Of a stretch of 64,000 nt of DNA, positions 1 to 12,447 are shown one piece after another. A model generated the notes under the pieces. That model had not been told where the DNA came from, searched no databases, and was given only the letters and a program-made list of their open reading frames with translations. Source of the stretch: Campylobacter insulaenigrae NCTC 12927 (GTDB lineage: Bacteria; Campylobacterota; Campylobacteria; Campylobacterales; Campylobacteraceae); the NCBI RefSeq assembly GCF_000816185.1, contig NZ_CP007770.1, forward strand, positions 496,001-560,000. Reading direction: 5' to 3'. The stretch's first letter is position 1, and every line of letters starts with the position of its first letter. The translations under genes and the position numbers were made by a program.

Positions 1-1
1 T

Positions 2-1429
2 AACTTAGTTCCATTTAACAATATTGATGAATATTTTACGACTTTAGAAAAAAATTATGTGATTTTAGATCAAAATATAAGAAGACAAAATATCATAGAG
101 CAATTGCAAAATCTTGAGAAAGAAAATAATATAAGCATCGTAGAAGATGAAGAATTGTTAGCTGAAGTTGTTGCTATAACAGAATATCCAAAAGCATTGT
201 TGGGACATTTTGACAAGGAATATTTAGAAATTCCAAGCGAAGTAATTGTTACTTCAATGAGAGAAAATCAGCGCTACTTTGCAGTATTGAAAAACAAGAT
301 TTTAAGTAATAATTTTGTTGTAGTGTCAAATGCTGTTTGTGATAGCTATTCTAAAATTATTCATGGAAATGAAAAAGTTTTAAAAGCTAGATTAAGTGAT
401 GCAATGTTTTTTTGGAAAAATGACTTAACTCACGGATTACATAATGAAAAAATTAGTCAGATGCTATATTTAGATGGTCTTGGAACATTAAAAGATAAAA
501 TTGAGCGTGAGAAAGATATAGCGATAAAGTTATGCCAGATGCTAGGTAATTCTAATAAAGATAAAATTATGCAAGCAATAGAATATTCTAAAGCAGATCT
601 TAGTACTCAAATGGTGTATGAATTTACCAATCTTCAAGGAATTATGGGTTCATATTATGCAAAGGCGATGGGAATGAGCGATGAGGTTTGCCTTGCTATT
701 AAAGAACAATATTTACCTAATGGAGATAATTCTAATCTTCCAAGTAATGAATTTTCATCTATAGTTGCGTTGGCAAATAAATTTGATACATTGGTAGGAT
801 TATTTGCCATGGGAAAAATTCCTAATGGGAATAAAGATCCTTATGCTTTGCGGAGGGCTGCAAATGGTGTGTTAAAAATTATTTTAAATTTGGGAAAAAG
901 ATTTAATATTGAAGAATTTTTAAAAGATATTACTTTTAAATATAAAAATTTTGATTGTAAAATTTTACTCGAATTTATTTTGGAGCGTTTGTACACATTT
1001 TATGACATTAATGCATCTTTTATTAAAGCAGTATTAAATTCTAAAAATTATGACATTTTGCATATTGATTCTTCTGTAAAGGCTTTGATGAATATTGTTG
1101 ATAGTGGTGATTTTGATAAGAATTTTTCTACTTTTAAGCGTCTTGCAAATATTGTTATTATCAGCAATACCGAAGTAAAAGAGAAATTATTTAATACTCA
1201 AGAAGAAAAAAATCTTTATCGAGCATTTACTCTTTGCAAGCAAAATCAAAATGAAATTGAAATATATTTAAAAAGTCTTTTTGCCTTAAAACCTCAAATT
1301 GACGCATTTTTTGATAATGTTATGATTAATGATAAAAATGACGAAATTAAAATAAATCGTCAAGCTATGGTATATGCAATATATAAAGAATTTCTTAATA
1401 TAGCGGACATAAAAGAAATTAGTTTATGA
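2..1429 (+). CDS. glyS: Glycyl-tRNA synthetase beta subunit (3' part)
   Basis: The reading frame is open to the left edge, so the gene starts outside the window; about 475 C-terminal residues are visible, against roughly 660-690 for the family. The beta subunit joins the GlyQ alpha subunit to charge tRNA-Gly in the cytoplasm. The KADLSTQMVYEF..LQGIMGSYYA block is a strong signature of GlyS, and the C-terminal stretch ending LKPQIDAFFDNVMI...NRQAMV is the DALR-type anticodon-binding end. The GTG at 59 is an internal codon, not the start. The stop overlaps the next start by 4 nt (ATGA), suggesting translational coupling to the peptidase gene. Confidence 0.96.
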   Translation, partial: NLVPFNNIDEYFTTLEKNYVILDQNIRRQNIIEQLQNLEKENNISIVEDEELLAEVVAITEYPKALLGHFDKEYLEIPSEVIVTSMRENQRYFAVLKNKILSNNFVVVSNAVCDSYSKIIHGNEKVLKARLSDAMFFWKNDLTHGLHNEKISQMLYLDGLGTLKDKIEREKDIAIKLCQMLGNSNKDKIMQAIEYSKADLSTQMVYEFTNLQGIMGSYYAKAMGMSDEVCLAIKEQYLPNGDNSNLPSNEFSSIVALANKFDTLVGLFAMGKIPNGNKDPYALRRAANGVLKIILNLGKRFNIEEFLKDITFKYKNFDCKILLEFILERLYTFYDINASFIKAVLNSKNYDILHIDSSVKALMNIVDSGDFDKNFSTFKRLANIVIISNTEVKEKLFNTQEEKNLYRAFTLCKQNQNEIEIYLKSLFALKPQIDAFFDNVMINDKNDEIKINRQAMVYAIYKEFLNIADIKEISL

Positions 1430-2232
1430 AAAAAGTTTTTTTATTTTTATTTTTTTTAATTTATGTTCTTGATGCAAAAGAAATTGAGCTTGTTAAAGGA
1501 CAAGTTTTGTTTTTAGATTTTAATAAGAGCGATTTTTTTAAATTTTATTCTAAAAATAAATCAATTTCGCATTTTGTTTACGATGATAAGGTTGTAGTTA
1601 GTATTGCTATGCCTTATAAAAACCAAAAAGATATGGAAGTATTAGTAGAGTTTAAAGATAATCATAAAGAGAAATTCTATATCAAAGCTACTGATGGATT
1701 TTATAAAAAAGAAACATTAAAAGTTAACGCTTCTAAAGTGAATCCACCAAAAGAGGTATTAAATCGTATAGAAAGAGAATATCAAGAAGCGACGAAAATT
1801 TATAATTTTTATACAGATAAATTTTTTTTTGATGGCAAATTTATTTATCCTTTAACGAGTAAAATTACTAGTGATTTTGGTAAAGCAAGAATCTTTAATA
1901 ATACTTTAAAAAGTTATCATAGTGGGACTGATTTTAGAGCAAATATTGGGACTCAAATTCAAGCAAGTAACAGTGGCATAGTTAAAATTGCATCAAATAG
2001 ATATTATGCTGGTTGGTCTGTTGTAGTTGATCATGGTTATGGCATTTATTCGCAATATTACCACTTATCTGAGCTTTTTGTGCGAGAAGGTCAGAAAATT
2101 AATAAAGGAGAAATTATAGGTTTGAGTGGGGCAAGTGGTCGAGTGACTGGCCCGCATTTGCATTTTGGTGTTGTGGTAAATGGTATTCAGGTTGATCCGC
2201 TTGATTTTATTATTAAATTTAATAAACTTTAA
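1426..2232 (+). CDS. M23 family (LytM) peptidoglycan endopeptidase, secreted
   Basis: A 268-residue protein with an N-terminal signal peptide (about residues 1-17, hydrophobic run after MKK) and a C-terminal M23 domain (about 140-260). The zinc-site pattern is complete: H165xxxD169, H213 in YYHL and the HLH motif at 244-246, so it should be an active murein endopeptidase working in the periplasm. The middle region (20-135) is a beta-rich stretch I cannot assign. Campylobacter and Helicobacter use several M23 enzymes to shape the helical cell; which one this is cannot be decided from sequence alone. It overlaps glyS by 4 nt and its stop TAATG overlaps the next start by 1 nt, so the three genes are probably one transcript. 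Confidence 0.9.
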   Translation: MKKVFLFLFFLIYVLDAKEIELVKGQVLFLDFNKSDFFKFYSKNKSISHFVYDDKVVVSIAMPYKNQKDMEVLVEFKDNHKEKFYIKATDGFYKKETLKVNASKVNPPKEVLNRIEREYQEATKIYNFYTDKFFFDGKFIYPLTSKITSDFGKARIFNNTLKSYHSGTDFRANIGTQIQASNSGIVKIASNRYYAGWSVVVDHGYGIYSQYYHLSELFVREGQKINKGEIIGLSGASGRVTGPHLHFGVVVNGIQVDPLDFIIKFNKL

Positions 2233-3185
2233 TGATTACTTTTAGTCAGTTTTTTAAAAATTGGAGTGAGACTTATTATGCTCAATCTGTAGAGATTGGA
2301 AAACGAGGAGATTTTTATACAGCAGTAAGTGTAGGAAATTTATTTGGTGTTTTACTTGCAAACCATTTTTTAAAACTTGTTGATGGCAAAGTTATATCTT
2401 TACCTGTTGATATTGTTGAAATTGGTGCCAATAAAGGCTATTTGGCGTTTGACTTTTTACAGGCTTTATATACATTAAGACCCACAATATTAAACAAAAT
2501 TCAATTTCATATTATAGAACCTCATGAAAACTTACGAACTAATCAAAAATTACTATTTTCTAAATATAATCTTGATATTAAAATACATAAAAGTTTTGAC
2601 ACTTGTTGTTTTAATAATGCTTTTTTTTATGCCAACGAATTATTTGATTGCTTTGCTTGTGAGCTTATTATAGAAGACACTATGGCTTATGTAGATGAAA
2701 ACTATAAAATTTGTTTTAAAAAAGCTGATAAAAATATATTAGAACAATGCAATCGATATAATATTACAAATTCTGAATTATGTATAGAATATCATTATTT
2801 TTTACAAAAACTCAAGAACGTTTGTAAAAATATTGTTTTTAATTGTTTTGATTATGCAAAAAAAGAAGAAAAAATTAGTGCTAGAATATATAAAAATCAG
2901 CAAGTTTATAATGTTTTAGAAGAAAATTTACAAGATTTTTTTGGTAAAAGTGATATTACTTACAATGTAAATTTTGAACATCTTATTAAAGTTTTAAAAG
3001 AGGAAGGGTTTGTCATATTAGAATTTAAGAATCAAAATAAAGCTTTAATTGATTTTGGATTAGAAGAAATTCTAAATTTAGCTAAACAACGTAATGAAAA
3101 TATTTACAGAAATTTTATTAGCCAAAGTCAAAATTTAATTTTTAACTTTGGCGATAAATTTAAATTTTTAGAGTTTAAGCTTTAA
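2232..3185 (+). CDS. SAM-dependent methyltransferase, MidA/NDUFAF7 (DUF185) family
   Basis: A 317-residue protein. The early GDFYTAVSVGNLFG block (about residues 25-38) and the VEIGANKGYLAFDFL block (about 65-80), a version of SAM-binding motif I, match the DUF185 family. The mitochondrial member NDUFAF7 methylates an arginine of a complex I subunit; bacterial substrates are not established. The glycine-rich loop is unusual (IGANKG rather than GxGxG). The gene is coupled to the M23 gene (start overlaps the stop by 1 nt). Its end overlaps the convergent ribBA end by 11 nt. Confidence 0.75.
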   Translation: MITFSQFFKNWSETYYAQSVEIGKRGDFYTAVSVGNLFGVLLANHFLKLVDGKVISLPVDIVEIGANKGYLAFDFLQALYTLRPTILNKIQFHIIEPHENLRTNQKLLFSKYNLDIKIHKSFDTCCFNNAFFYANELFDCFACELIIEDTMAYVDENYKICFKKADKNILEQCNRYNITNSELCIEYHYFLQKLKNVCKNIVFNCFDYAKKEEKISARIYKNQQVYNVLEENLQDFFGKSDITYNVNFEHLIKVLKEEGFVILEFKNQNKALIDFGLEEILNLAKQRNENIYRNFISQSQNLIFNFGDKFKFLEFKL

Positions 3186-4197
3186 AATCATTATTAATGA
3201 TGTCTAACCCAAAACCTTTTAAAGCTATAAATTCTTTGTCATTATTCTCGCTCAATAATTTTATTTTTGATATATTTAAATATCTTAAAATTTGTGCTCC
3301 AATTCCATAGTTTTTAAATTGATAACTTTCTTTTTTTTCATTATTCATAAAAATAATAATTCCATTTTTTTGATTTAAAAATTCAATTTGCTTTAAGAGC
3401 TCGTTAAATTTATTGGAAGTTAAAAGTTCAAAATCACTCCCGCTAAGGTAAAATTTTACATTTTCACATTCTTTTAATTTTCCAAATACAAAAACTATAT
3501 GTTCATTATCTCTATGATCTTTAAAAATTAATTTTTTTGTGTCAAATCCAGCTAATGAACTTTGTTCTTCTTTTATGAGTGTGATAAGACTTTCATTTTT
3601 TAAGCGATATTCAATTAAATCAGCAATAGTAATCATATTAATATTATGTTTTTTACAAAATTCCTCCAGATCAGATCTTCTAGCCATATTTCCATCATCT
3701 TTTACTATCTCACAAATTACGCATGCTTCTTTTAATCCCGCTAAACGACATAAATCTACAGTGCCTTCTGTATGTCCTGTTCTCTCTAAAACTCCACCTT
3801 TTTTGGCAATTAAGGGATTGATATGACCAGGGCGAACAAAATCCTCAGCTGTTGCATCATCTTTTGCAAAAATTTGTACAGTCATATTTCTTTCAAAAGC
3901 ACTTACTCCAGTAGTTGCATCTTTTGCATCTACTGTGATTGTAAAAGCAGTTTCGTGATTGGAAGTATTATGAGGAACCATTAGAGGTAAATTAAATTTA
4001 TTGGCAAGTTTTTCACTTAAAGCCACACAAAGTACACCTTTAGCATGTGTAATAGTAAAATTTATTTTTTCTTGAGTGCTAAATTGTGCAGGAAAAATTA
4101 AATCTCCTTCGTTTTCTCTGTCTTCTGCATCAACTACTACAAGCATTTTACCATCTTGTAATTCTTTGATAGCTTGTTTTATACTTATAAAATTCAT
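3175..4197 (-). CDS. ribBA: RibBA: DHBP synthase with degenerate GTP cyclohydrolase II domain
   Basis: The N-terminal 200 residues are a well conserved 3,4-dihydroxy-2-butanone-4-phosphate synthase (RibB), which makes the four-carbon unit of riboflavin from ribulose 5-phosphate: DAEDRENEGDL near residue 23, ATTGVSA and the RPGHINPL/RTGHTEG blocks are intact. The C-terminal 140 residues align with the end of GTP cyclohydrolase II (YGIGAQILRYLNI, GLDI) but lack its zinc-binding cysteine cluster and catalytic loop, so this half is probably not a GTP cyclohydrolase. A similar degenerate domain is known in Helicobacter RibBA. A separate RibA would be needed elsewhere. The start at 4197 has an AAGGAAAA ribosome site just upstream. 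Confidence 0.93.
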   Translation of the reverse strand: MNFISIKQAIKELQDGKMLVVVDAEDRENEGDLIFPAQFSTQEKINFTITHAKGVLCVALSEKLANKFNLPLMVPHNTSNHETAFTITVDAKDATTGVSAFERNMTVQIFAKDDATAEDFVRPGHINPLIAKKGGVLERTGHTEGTVDLCRLAGLKEACVICEIVKDDGNMARRSDLEEFCKKHNINMITIADLIEYRLKNESLITLIKEEQSSLAGFDTKKLIFKDHRDNEHIVFVFGKLKECENVKFYLSGSDFELLTSNKFNELLKQIEFLNQKNGIIIFMNNEKKESYQFKNYGIGAQILRYLNISKIKLLSENNDKEFIALKGFGLDIINNDFKA

Positions 4198-4251
4198 ATT
4201 ATTTTTCCTTAAAAAATTATTTATTATAATGAGAGATTATATCACTTTTTC

Positions 4252-4280
4252 TTGACAAATAATGTAAAATGATATATAAT
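4252..4280 (+). promoter_or_regulatory. Consensus sigma-70 promoter for tRNA-Gln/tRNA-fMet
   Basis: TTGACA (4252-4257) and TATAAT (4275-4280) are both perfect and separated by 17 nt, about 20 nt before the tRNA-Gln. Campylobacter housekeeping promoters usually lack a recognisable -35 box, so the complete consensus suggests a strong stable-RNA promoter. Confidence 0.85.
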
Positions 4281-4299
4281 GTCGCTTCATTTTTGATGT

Positions 4300-4374
4300 T
4301 GGGGTATCGCCAAGCGGTAAGGCAACAGGTTTTGGTCCTGTCATCCAGGGGTTCGAATCCCTTTACCCCATCCA
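4300..4374 (+). tRNA. tRNA-Gln (TTG)
   Basis: A 75-nt cloverleaf: acceptor TGGGGTA pairs with TACCCCA, anticodon stem ACAGG/CCTGT encloses TTTTGGT (anticodon TTG), the T arm carries TTCGAAT, and CCA is encoded (4372-4374). Confidence 0.96.
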
Positions 4375-4382
4375 TATATTGT

Positions 4383-4458
4383 CGCGAAGTAGAGCAGTGG
4401 TTAGCTCGTCGGGCTCATAACCCGAAGGTCGGGAGTTCAAATCTCCCCTTCGCAACCA
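4383..4458 (+). tRNA. Initiator tRNA-fMet (CAT)
   Basis: A 76-nt tRNA with anticodon loop CTCATAA. Two initiator hallmarks are visible: position 1 C faces A72 (unpaired, the formylation determinant), and the anticodon stem has three consecutive G-C pairs (TCGGG/CCCGA). CCA is encoded. It lies 8 nt after tRNA-Gln and is probably co-transcribed with it. Confidence 0.95.
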
Positions 4459-4682
4459 ATTTGTGTTCCTTAAAAATCTCTCCAATTCTCATTCAACGAA
4501 TTAATCACATTAATCATTTAACTTAACGATACAAATTATTTATCCAAACAAACTATAAAATTAAAATAAAATCTAAGTATACCTTATATTAATTATTCAC
4601 TTACTTCTTTGAAGTAAAATCAAACTATAAAACAAAAAAAACAATAAATTGATTTAATAAAATAACTTGGATAAATTTATCT

Positions 4683-4691
4683 CCCCCCCCC
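4683..4691. repeat. Intergenic homopolymeric C9 tract
   Basis: Nine consecutive C in a very AT-rich spacer. Campylobacter uses G/C runs of about 8 or more as phase-variation switches, usually inside surface-structure genes. This one is outside any ORF, 104 nt before the candidate rRNA -10 element. Confidence 0.9.
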
Positions 4692-4794
4692 ATTTCTTTT
4701 TTAACTACACCATAATGTCAAATTTCTTTATTATATTATTTTTATCACTTAATTAATCTATCACATAGTTAATTAAACTTTAAGCTTTTATAGC

Positions 4795-4800
4795 TATAAT
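4795..4800 (+). promoter_or_regulatory. Candidate rRNA operon promoter (-10 element)
   Basis: TATAAT preceded by GC (extended -10 form, AGCTATAAT), about 260 nt before the 16S gene and upstream of boxA and the processing stem. No clear -35 box, as is usual in this genus. Confidence 0.55.
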
Positions 4801-4866
4801 TTCATTTCCTTTTTTGAAAAAAGGGTTCTAAAAATTACGATTTAAAATCATCATAATTTTTATATT

Positions 4867-4877
4867 TGTTCTTTAAA
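4867..4877 (+). promoter_or_regulatory. boxA-like antitermination site
   Basis: TGTTCTTTAAA resembles the bacterial rrn boxA (TGCTCTTTAACA in E. coli), the Nus-factor loading site. Its position between promoter and 16S processing stem is the expected one. Confidence 0.55.
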
Positions 4878-4907
4878 TTATTAATTATTGTTAATCAAAT
4901 CTTATAG

Positions 4908-4930
4908 TCAATCTTTGAAATCTAAATAAG
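4908..4930 (+). repeat. 16S pre-rRNA processing stem, left arm
   Basis: This 23-nt arm (TCAATCTTTG...AATAAG) is complementary over its whole length, with one G-T wobble, to 6631-6653 downstream of 16S. The pair would bring both ends of the 16S precursor together for RNase III-type cleavage. Confidence 0.85.
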
Positions 4931-5063
4931 TGATCGATTGAGCCAGAGATAGATTAAATCTATCACTAATAATTAAAATTATAAATTACATGAATATTCA
5001 TTATTTTGTAATTTTTAAATTTTACTTTTTCTTTGAAGAAAAAGATTAAACTTATCTATATTT

Positions 5064-6577
<1,514 letters not shown>

Positions 6578-6630
6578 AGAGTACAAACTGATAAGTCTCA
6601 CAACTATCAGTTCATATAAACTCAATCATC

Positions 6631-6653
6631 CTTGTTTAGATTTCAAAGATTGA
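6631..6653 (+). repeat. 16S pre-rRNA processing stem, right arm
   Basis: CTTGTTTAGATTTCAAAGAT... is the complement of 4908-4930 (23 nt, one wobble). A smaller local hairpin (AACTGATA/TATCAGTT) precedes it just after the 16S end. Confidence 0.85.
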
Positions 6654-6668
6654 TGAAAAGCTAATTTT

Positions 6669-6744
6669 GGGGAATTAGCTCAGCTGGGAGAGCGCCTGCT
6701 TTGCACGCAGGAGGTCAGCGGTTCGATCCCGCTATTCTCCACCA
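6669..6744 (+). tRNA. tRNA-Ala (TGC) in the rRNA spacer
   Basis: A 76-nt tRNA with acceptor GGGGAAT/ATTCTCC, anticodon arm CCTGC-TTTGCAC-GCAGG and encoded CCA. A standard 16S-23S spacer tRNA. Confidence 0.97.
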
Positions 6745-6750
6745 TGATAA

Positions 6751-6827
6751 GGGCCTATAGCTCAGCTGGTTAGAGTGCACCCCTGATAAGGGTGAGGTCA
6801 CAAGTTCAAGTCTTGTTAGGCCCACCA
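6751..6827 (+). tRNA. tRNA-Ile (GAT) in the rRNA spacer
   Basis: A 77-nt tRNA with acceptor GGGCCTA/TAGGCCC, anticodon arm CACCC-CTGATAA-GGGTG and encoded CCA, 6 nt after tRNA-Ala. Confidence 0.97.
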
Positions 6828-7274
6828 TAAAAAGATTTGTTTATCAATGATGATAAAAGTTTTAAAACTTAAAATAAGTATATATTTATCTAGTTAAGAT
6901 ATTGAATTTTATTTAATAGTTGTCCTATAAAAATTAAGTTTAATTATTTAAATATTATTTTTAATTCTAATATACACTTATTTTAGGTTTTAAGACCTAA
7001 AATAAATAAATACTTATTCAATAGAGTTTTTATTTAACGTTATTTAAATTATTATTGTTAAGAGTCACAAGCAAGTTTTAATAAAAACAATTTTACAGGA
7101 CTTGTTAAAGAATAATGCTGAACTATCTTTTCTTTAAATTATTAAAGATAAGTTTTAAACTCACGACTTATATTTATTTATAAGTGTTTAAATGCTTTCC
7201 GTCTTAAGATAGTAAAGTTTTATTGTAAAAGCTTTAACAAGGAAGTGATGCGTTTTAGAATGAATCTAATAAAA
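6828..7274 (+). other. 16S-23S spacer, tRNA-Ile to 23S, structured non-coding
   Basis: No gene. The spacer holds an imperfect 27-nt inverted repeat (6860-6886 with 6969-6995, around AATAAGTATA/TATACACTTATT), a segment at 7057-7078 complementary to the 23S-5S spacer (10239-10253), and the left arm of the 23S processing stem at 7232-7251. Several CTTTAAA boxA-like words occur but none is convincing. Confidence 0.7.
7232..7251 (+). repeat. 23S pre-rRNA processing stem, left arm
   Basis: CTTTAACAAGGAAGTGATGC pairs with 10187-10206 (20 positions, one wobble), looping out the 23S RNA for processing. Confidence 0.85.
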
Positions 7275-10182
<2,908 letters not shown>

Positions 10183-10186
10183 TAAA

Positions 10187-10206
10187 GCATCACTTCCTTG
10201 TTAAGG
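10187..10206 (+). repeat. 23S pre-rRNA processing stem, right arm
   Basis: GCATCACTTCCTTGTTAAGG is the complement of 7232-7251. A second complementary patch, 10239-10253, pairs with 7057-7064 and 7071-7078 (leaving a 6-nt bulge) and would lengthen the stalk. Confidence 0.85.
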
Positions 10207-10296
10207 TTTTTTATAATCTTAAAAGAAAATGTTTTTTTAAACTTGCTCTTAACATTGTTTTTTAAGTATTCTTAGTTTAGAATATTTAAATAACAA

Positions 10297-10414
10297 TGTC
10301 CGTGATTATACAGATGTGGAGACGCCTTGTCCCATCCCGAACCAAGAAGCTAAGCACATCGTGGGTGATGATACTACGCCTTACTGGCAGGGGGAAAGTA
10401 GCTCATTGCGGACT
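10297..10414 (+). rRNA. 5S ribosomal RNA
   Basis: About 118 nt. GTCCG at the start pairs with CGGAC at the end, and the conserved CATCCCGAACCAAGAAGCTAA-type core is present. It is about 115 nt downstream of 23S and closes the operon. Confidence 0.93.
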
Positions 10415-10811
10415 TGTTAATTCTTCTACTACTTATTTTAGCTTATTGATATTTTTATTAAAGCAAAATGATATTATAATAAGAAATGAATTTAATCTCT
10501 TATTGAGTAAAGCTTTTTTATGATTTATAAGTTTATATTCTAGGTATTTTTTAAGATTAGTTTATTAGCAAGATATATTGAAATTGTTTTTATATAAGTG
10601 GGTTTTTGTTTTTAGAGTATAAAAGCTATGATTTATTAGTAACTTAGAATAGTATAAATTTATTTATTATATTTTTTTTACAATAGTTTTATAAAGATGT
10701 GTTAAATCTTCTATTTTAAGTTTTATGTTTAATTCTATTAGTTCTTCTTGAAATATAGGTGTGTTAAAAGCAGTAATTGACCATAATTTTATAATGATTA
10801 TTTTATGAAGA
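10415..10811. other. Spacer between 5S rRNA and tonB
   Basis: No intact gene. It contains an isolated TATAAT (10475-10480) and a weak hairpin AATAAGA/TCTTATT (10478-10504) with a nearby T-run that may end the rRNA transcript. On the minus strand an open frame of 49 codons without a standard start follows the tonB stop (listed separately). Confidence 0.6.
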
Positions 10812-10816
10812 CTAGT
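10667..10816 (-). pseudogene. Possible gene remnant downstream of tonB
   Basis: On the minus strand, directly after the tonB stop but in another frame, 49 codons are open with protein-like composition (key stretch WSITAFNTPIFQEELIEL, then KLKIEDLTHLYKTIVKK). There is no ATG, GTG or TTG in frame, and a stop lies immediately upstream. It could be the tail of a degraded iron-uptake gene, a gene with a non-standard start, or chance. I do not recognise the family. Confidence 0.3.
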
Positions 10817-11465
10817 TTATTTTATATATTATAGGAATTCTTATATTAAATGTTTGATCATATTTAGGAAAATACTTAGAAGCTAAGTGTATAGTTTGTA
10901 AAGCGCTTTCATTTAAAAGTTTGTATTTAGAAGGCGTAATTACTTTTAAATTTTTTAATATTTGCTGATTTGTCCAAGTAAATTCTACCAAAACTTCACC
11001 ACTCATTCTCATTTTTTGAGCTTGCCTTGGATATACTAATGTATTATCTATAGCTAATTTTATTTCTTTTAGAAAATCATTGTTACTTATGGTGGTAGAA
11101 GATATAGTGGAGTTACTTACAGTAGGTTGAGATAAAGGAATTGTTTGTTGGGGTTTAGGTAATGGTTTAGATTTTACGGGTTGATTGGCTTTAGGAATAG
11201 GTTTTTTAATTGGATTATTGATAACTTTATTAGGTGTTGGAATTTTTTGTTCTAGTATATTTTTTGGAGTTTGTTTATTAATTGGCGTTTGAGTTTGTTG
11301 TATAAAATGTTTTATTGCTAAATTAATTTTATCTTCTTTGTTAAGATCTTTATGCTGGATATTTATAAAATTTTTGGAATAAATAAGTATATAAAATATA
11401 GGAATAAACAAAAATAACGTGATTAGAAATGATTGATTTTTATGATTTGTTATGAAAGGCATCAT
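10812..11465 (-). CDS. tonB: TonB energy-transducing protein
   Basis: A 217-residue protein with one N-terminal membrane anchor (about residues 13-31), a long proline/lysine-rich periplasmic spacer (about 55-125: KPIPK, KPLPKPQQ) and a TonB C-terminal domain (about 130-217: YPRQAQKMRMSGEVLVEFTW). TonB passes proton-motive energy from ExbB-ExbD to outer-membrane receptors. The start overlaps the exbD stop by 4 nt, so exbB-exbD-tonB form one operon, divergent from cfrA, the likely client receptor. In C. jejuni cfrA also lies divergent from a tonB gene. Confidence 0.93.
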   Translation of the reverse strand: MMPFITNHKNQSFLITLFLFIPIFYILIYSKNFINIQHKDLNKEDKINLAIKHFIQQTQTPINKQTPKNILEQKIPTPNKVINNPIKKPIPKANQPVKSKPLPKPQQTIPLSQPTVSNSTISSTTISNNDFLKEIKLAIDNTLVYPRQAQKMRMSGEVLVEFTWTNQQILKNLKVITPSKYKLLNESALQTIHLASKYFPKYDQTFNIRIPIIYKIN

Positions 11466-11851
11466 TGCTTTTGTTCTGTTATAATTTGGAAGTTTTCGTG
11501 ATTTTTATTTTTCAAAATATCAATGATTTGAATGAAACTTTCAAATTTTGCTTCTTTATCACTTTTTAATTCTACTAATGTTTTAGAATTAATTGAATTA
11601 ATTTTCATGGTTAAATCATTTAAAGAAGTTAATTTCTCATCTATATAAAAATTATTTTCTTTGTCAATTAAAACTGTTAATTTGTTTTCGTTTTTGCTTA
11701 ATTCTTGTGAATTTTGGCTTTTTGGGAGCTCGATTTTAATTTCTCCATGTGCTATGAAAGTAGAAATGCTTAATACTATAGCTAACAAAACTAGTATAAT
11801 ATCAATAAAAGGTACTATATTTAACCCTTCATTTTTAGGAAGTTTAAGCAT
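11462..11851 (-). CDS. exbD: Biopolymer transport protein ExbD
   Basis: A 129-residue protein with one membrane helix (about residues 14-33) carrying the conserved aspartate D17 (FIDIILVLL) that conducts protons, followed by a periplasmic domain. It forms the inner-membrane motor with ExbB that energises TonB. It overlaps exbB by 8 nt and tonB by 4 nt. Confidence 0.93.
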   Translation of the reverse strand: MLKLPKNEGLNIVPFIDIILVLLAIVLSISTFIAHGEIKIELPKSQNSQELSKNENKLTVLIDKENNFYIDEKLTSLNDLTMKINSINSKTLVELKSDKEAKFESFIQIIDILKNKNHENFQIITEQKQ

Positions 11852-12275
11852 TATTTTCCTTGAAAGTACGATAAGAATTACTTAGAAGGGATACTTTTCT
11901 AAGCAAGCCATTATATGCCATTAAAGATGGTATTGCCACTAAAATTCCTAATGCAGTTGCTTTTAAAGCTAAAGATAAGCCAACGACTATGGATTTTACA
12001 TCGATATTGCCACTAAGTCCCATGTCGTAAAATGTAATCATAATTCCTATGACAGTTCCTAACAATCCCACATAAGGGGCATTAGTATATATAATATAAA
12101 TTGTGGTTAGATTTTCTGTTATTGCATTATCAAAGTTTTCTTGATTTTTATAATGTGATAAATTTATTTTCATAAAAAATAATATGCGTTCAATGGTGCA
12201 CCATAACGCGATAAAAGCCATTAAACCCAAAATAATCACTATGATTAAGTCAATATAAGTTTTTAAAAATTCCAT
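11844..12275 (-). CDS. exbB: ExbB/TolQ-type proton channel protein
   Basis: A 143-residue inner-membrane protein with three predicted helices (about 8-28, 68-90, 100-122). The APYVGLLGTVIGIM block and the ALKATALGILVAIPSLMAYN block are ExbB/TolQ signatures. First gene of the exbB-exbD-tonB operon; its 5' end faces cfrA across a 172-nt region with Fur-box-like sites, which implies iron repression of both directions. TolQ is the alternative, but neighbouring tonB and cfrA favour ExbB. Confidence 0.92.
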   Translation of the reverse strand: MEFLKTYIDLIIVIILGLMAFIALWCTIERILFFMKINLSHYKNQENFDNAITENLTTIYIIYTNAPYVGLLGTVIGIMITFYDMGLSGNIDVKSIVVGLSLALKATALGILVAIPSLMAYNGLLRKVSLLSNSYRTFKENNA

Positions 12276-12346
12276 ACAATCACTCTTTTTTACATTTTTT
12301 GCGATAATTTTTTGGGTATTTTAGCATATAAAAAATTAAATTATTA

Positions 12347-12409
12347 TTAATATTAATTATCATAATTATTTATATAATTTAATATTAAATTAATAATCAT
12401 TATTATAAT
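12347..12409 (+). promoter_or_regulatory. cfrA/exbB divergent control region with two Fur-box-like sites
   Basis: 12347-12362 and 12390-12405 each match the Campylobacter-type Fur pattern TTGATAATNATTATCA at 13 of 15 fixed positions by my hand alignment. The second overlaps a TATAAT (12404-12409) placed correctly for cfrA transcription, about 38 nt before its ATG. Binding would block the promoter when iron is plentiful. Confidence 0.7.
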
Positions 12410-12447
12410 ATTCGCCTCTTTATATATTGTGTTGATGAAGGAAGATA

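Larger units (their letters stand above)
4459..5063 (+). other. rRNA operon upstream region, no gene
   Basis: No credible coding sequence on either strand. The stretch holds a short hairpin (TTACTTC/GAAGTAA, 4600-4616) that could end the tRNA transcript, a run of nine C at 4683-4691, an extended -10 element at 4795-4800, a boxA-like site at 4867-4877, and the left arm of the 16S processing stem at 4908-4930. Confidence 0.7.
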
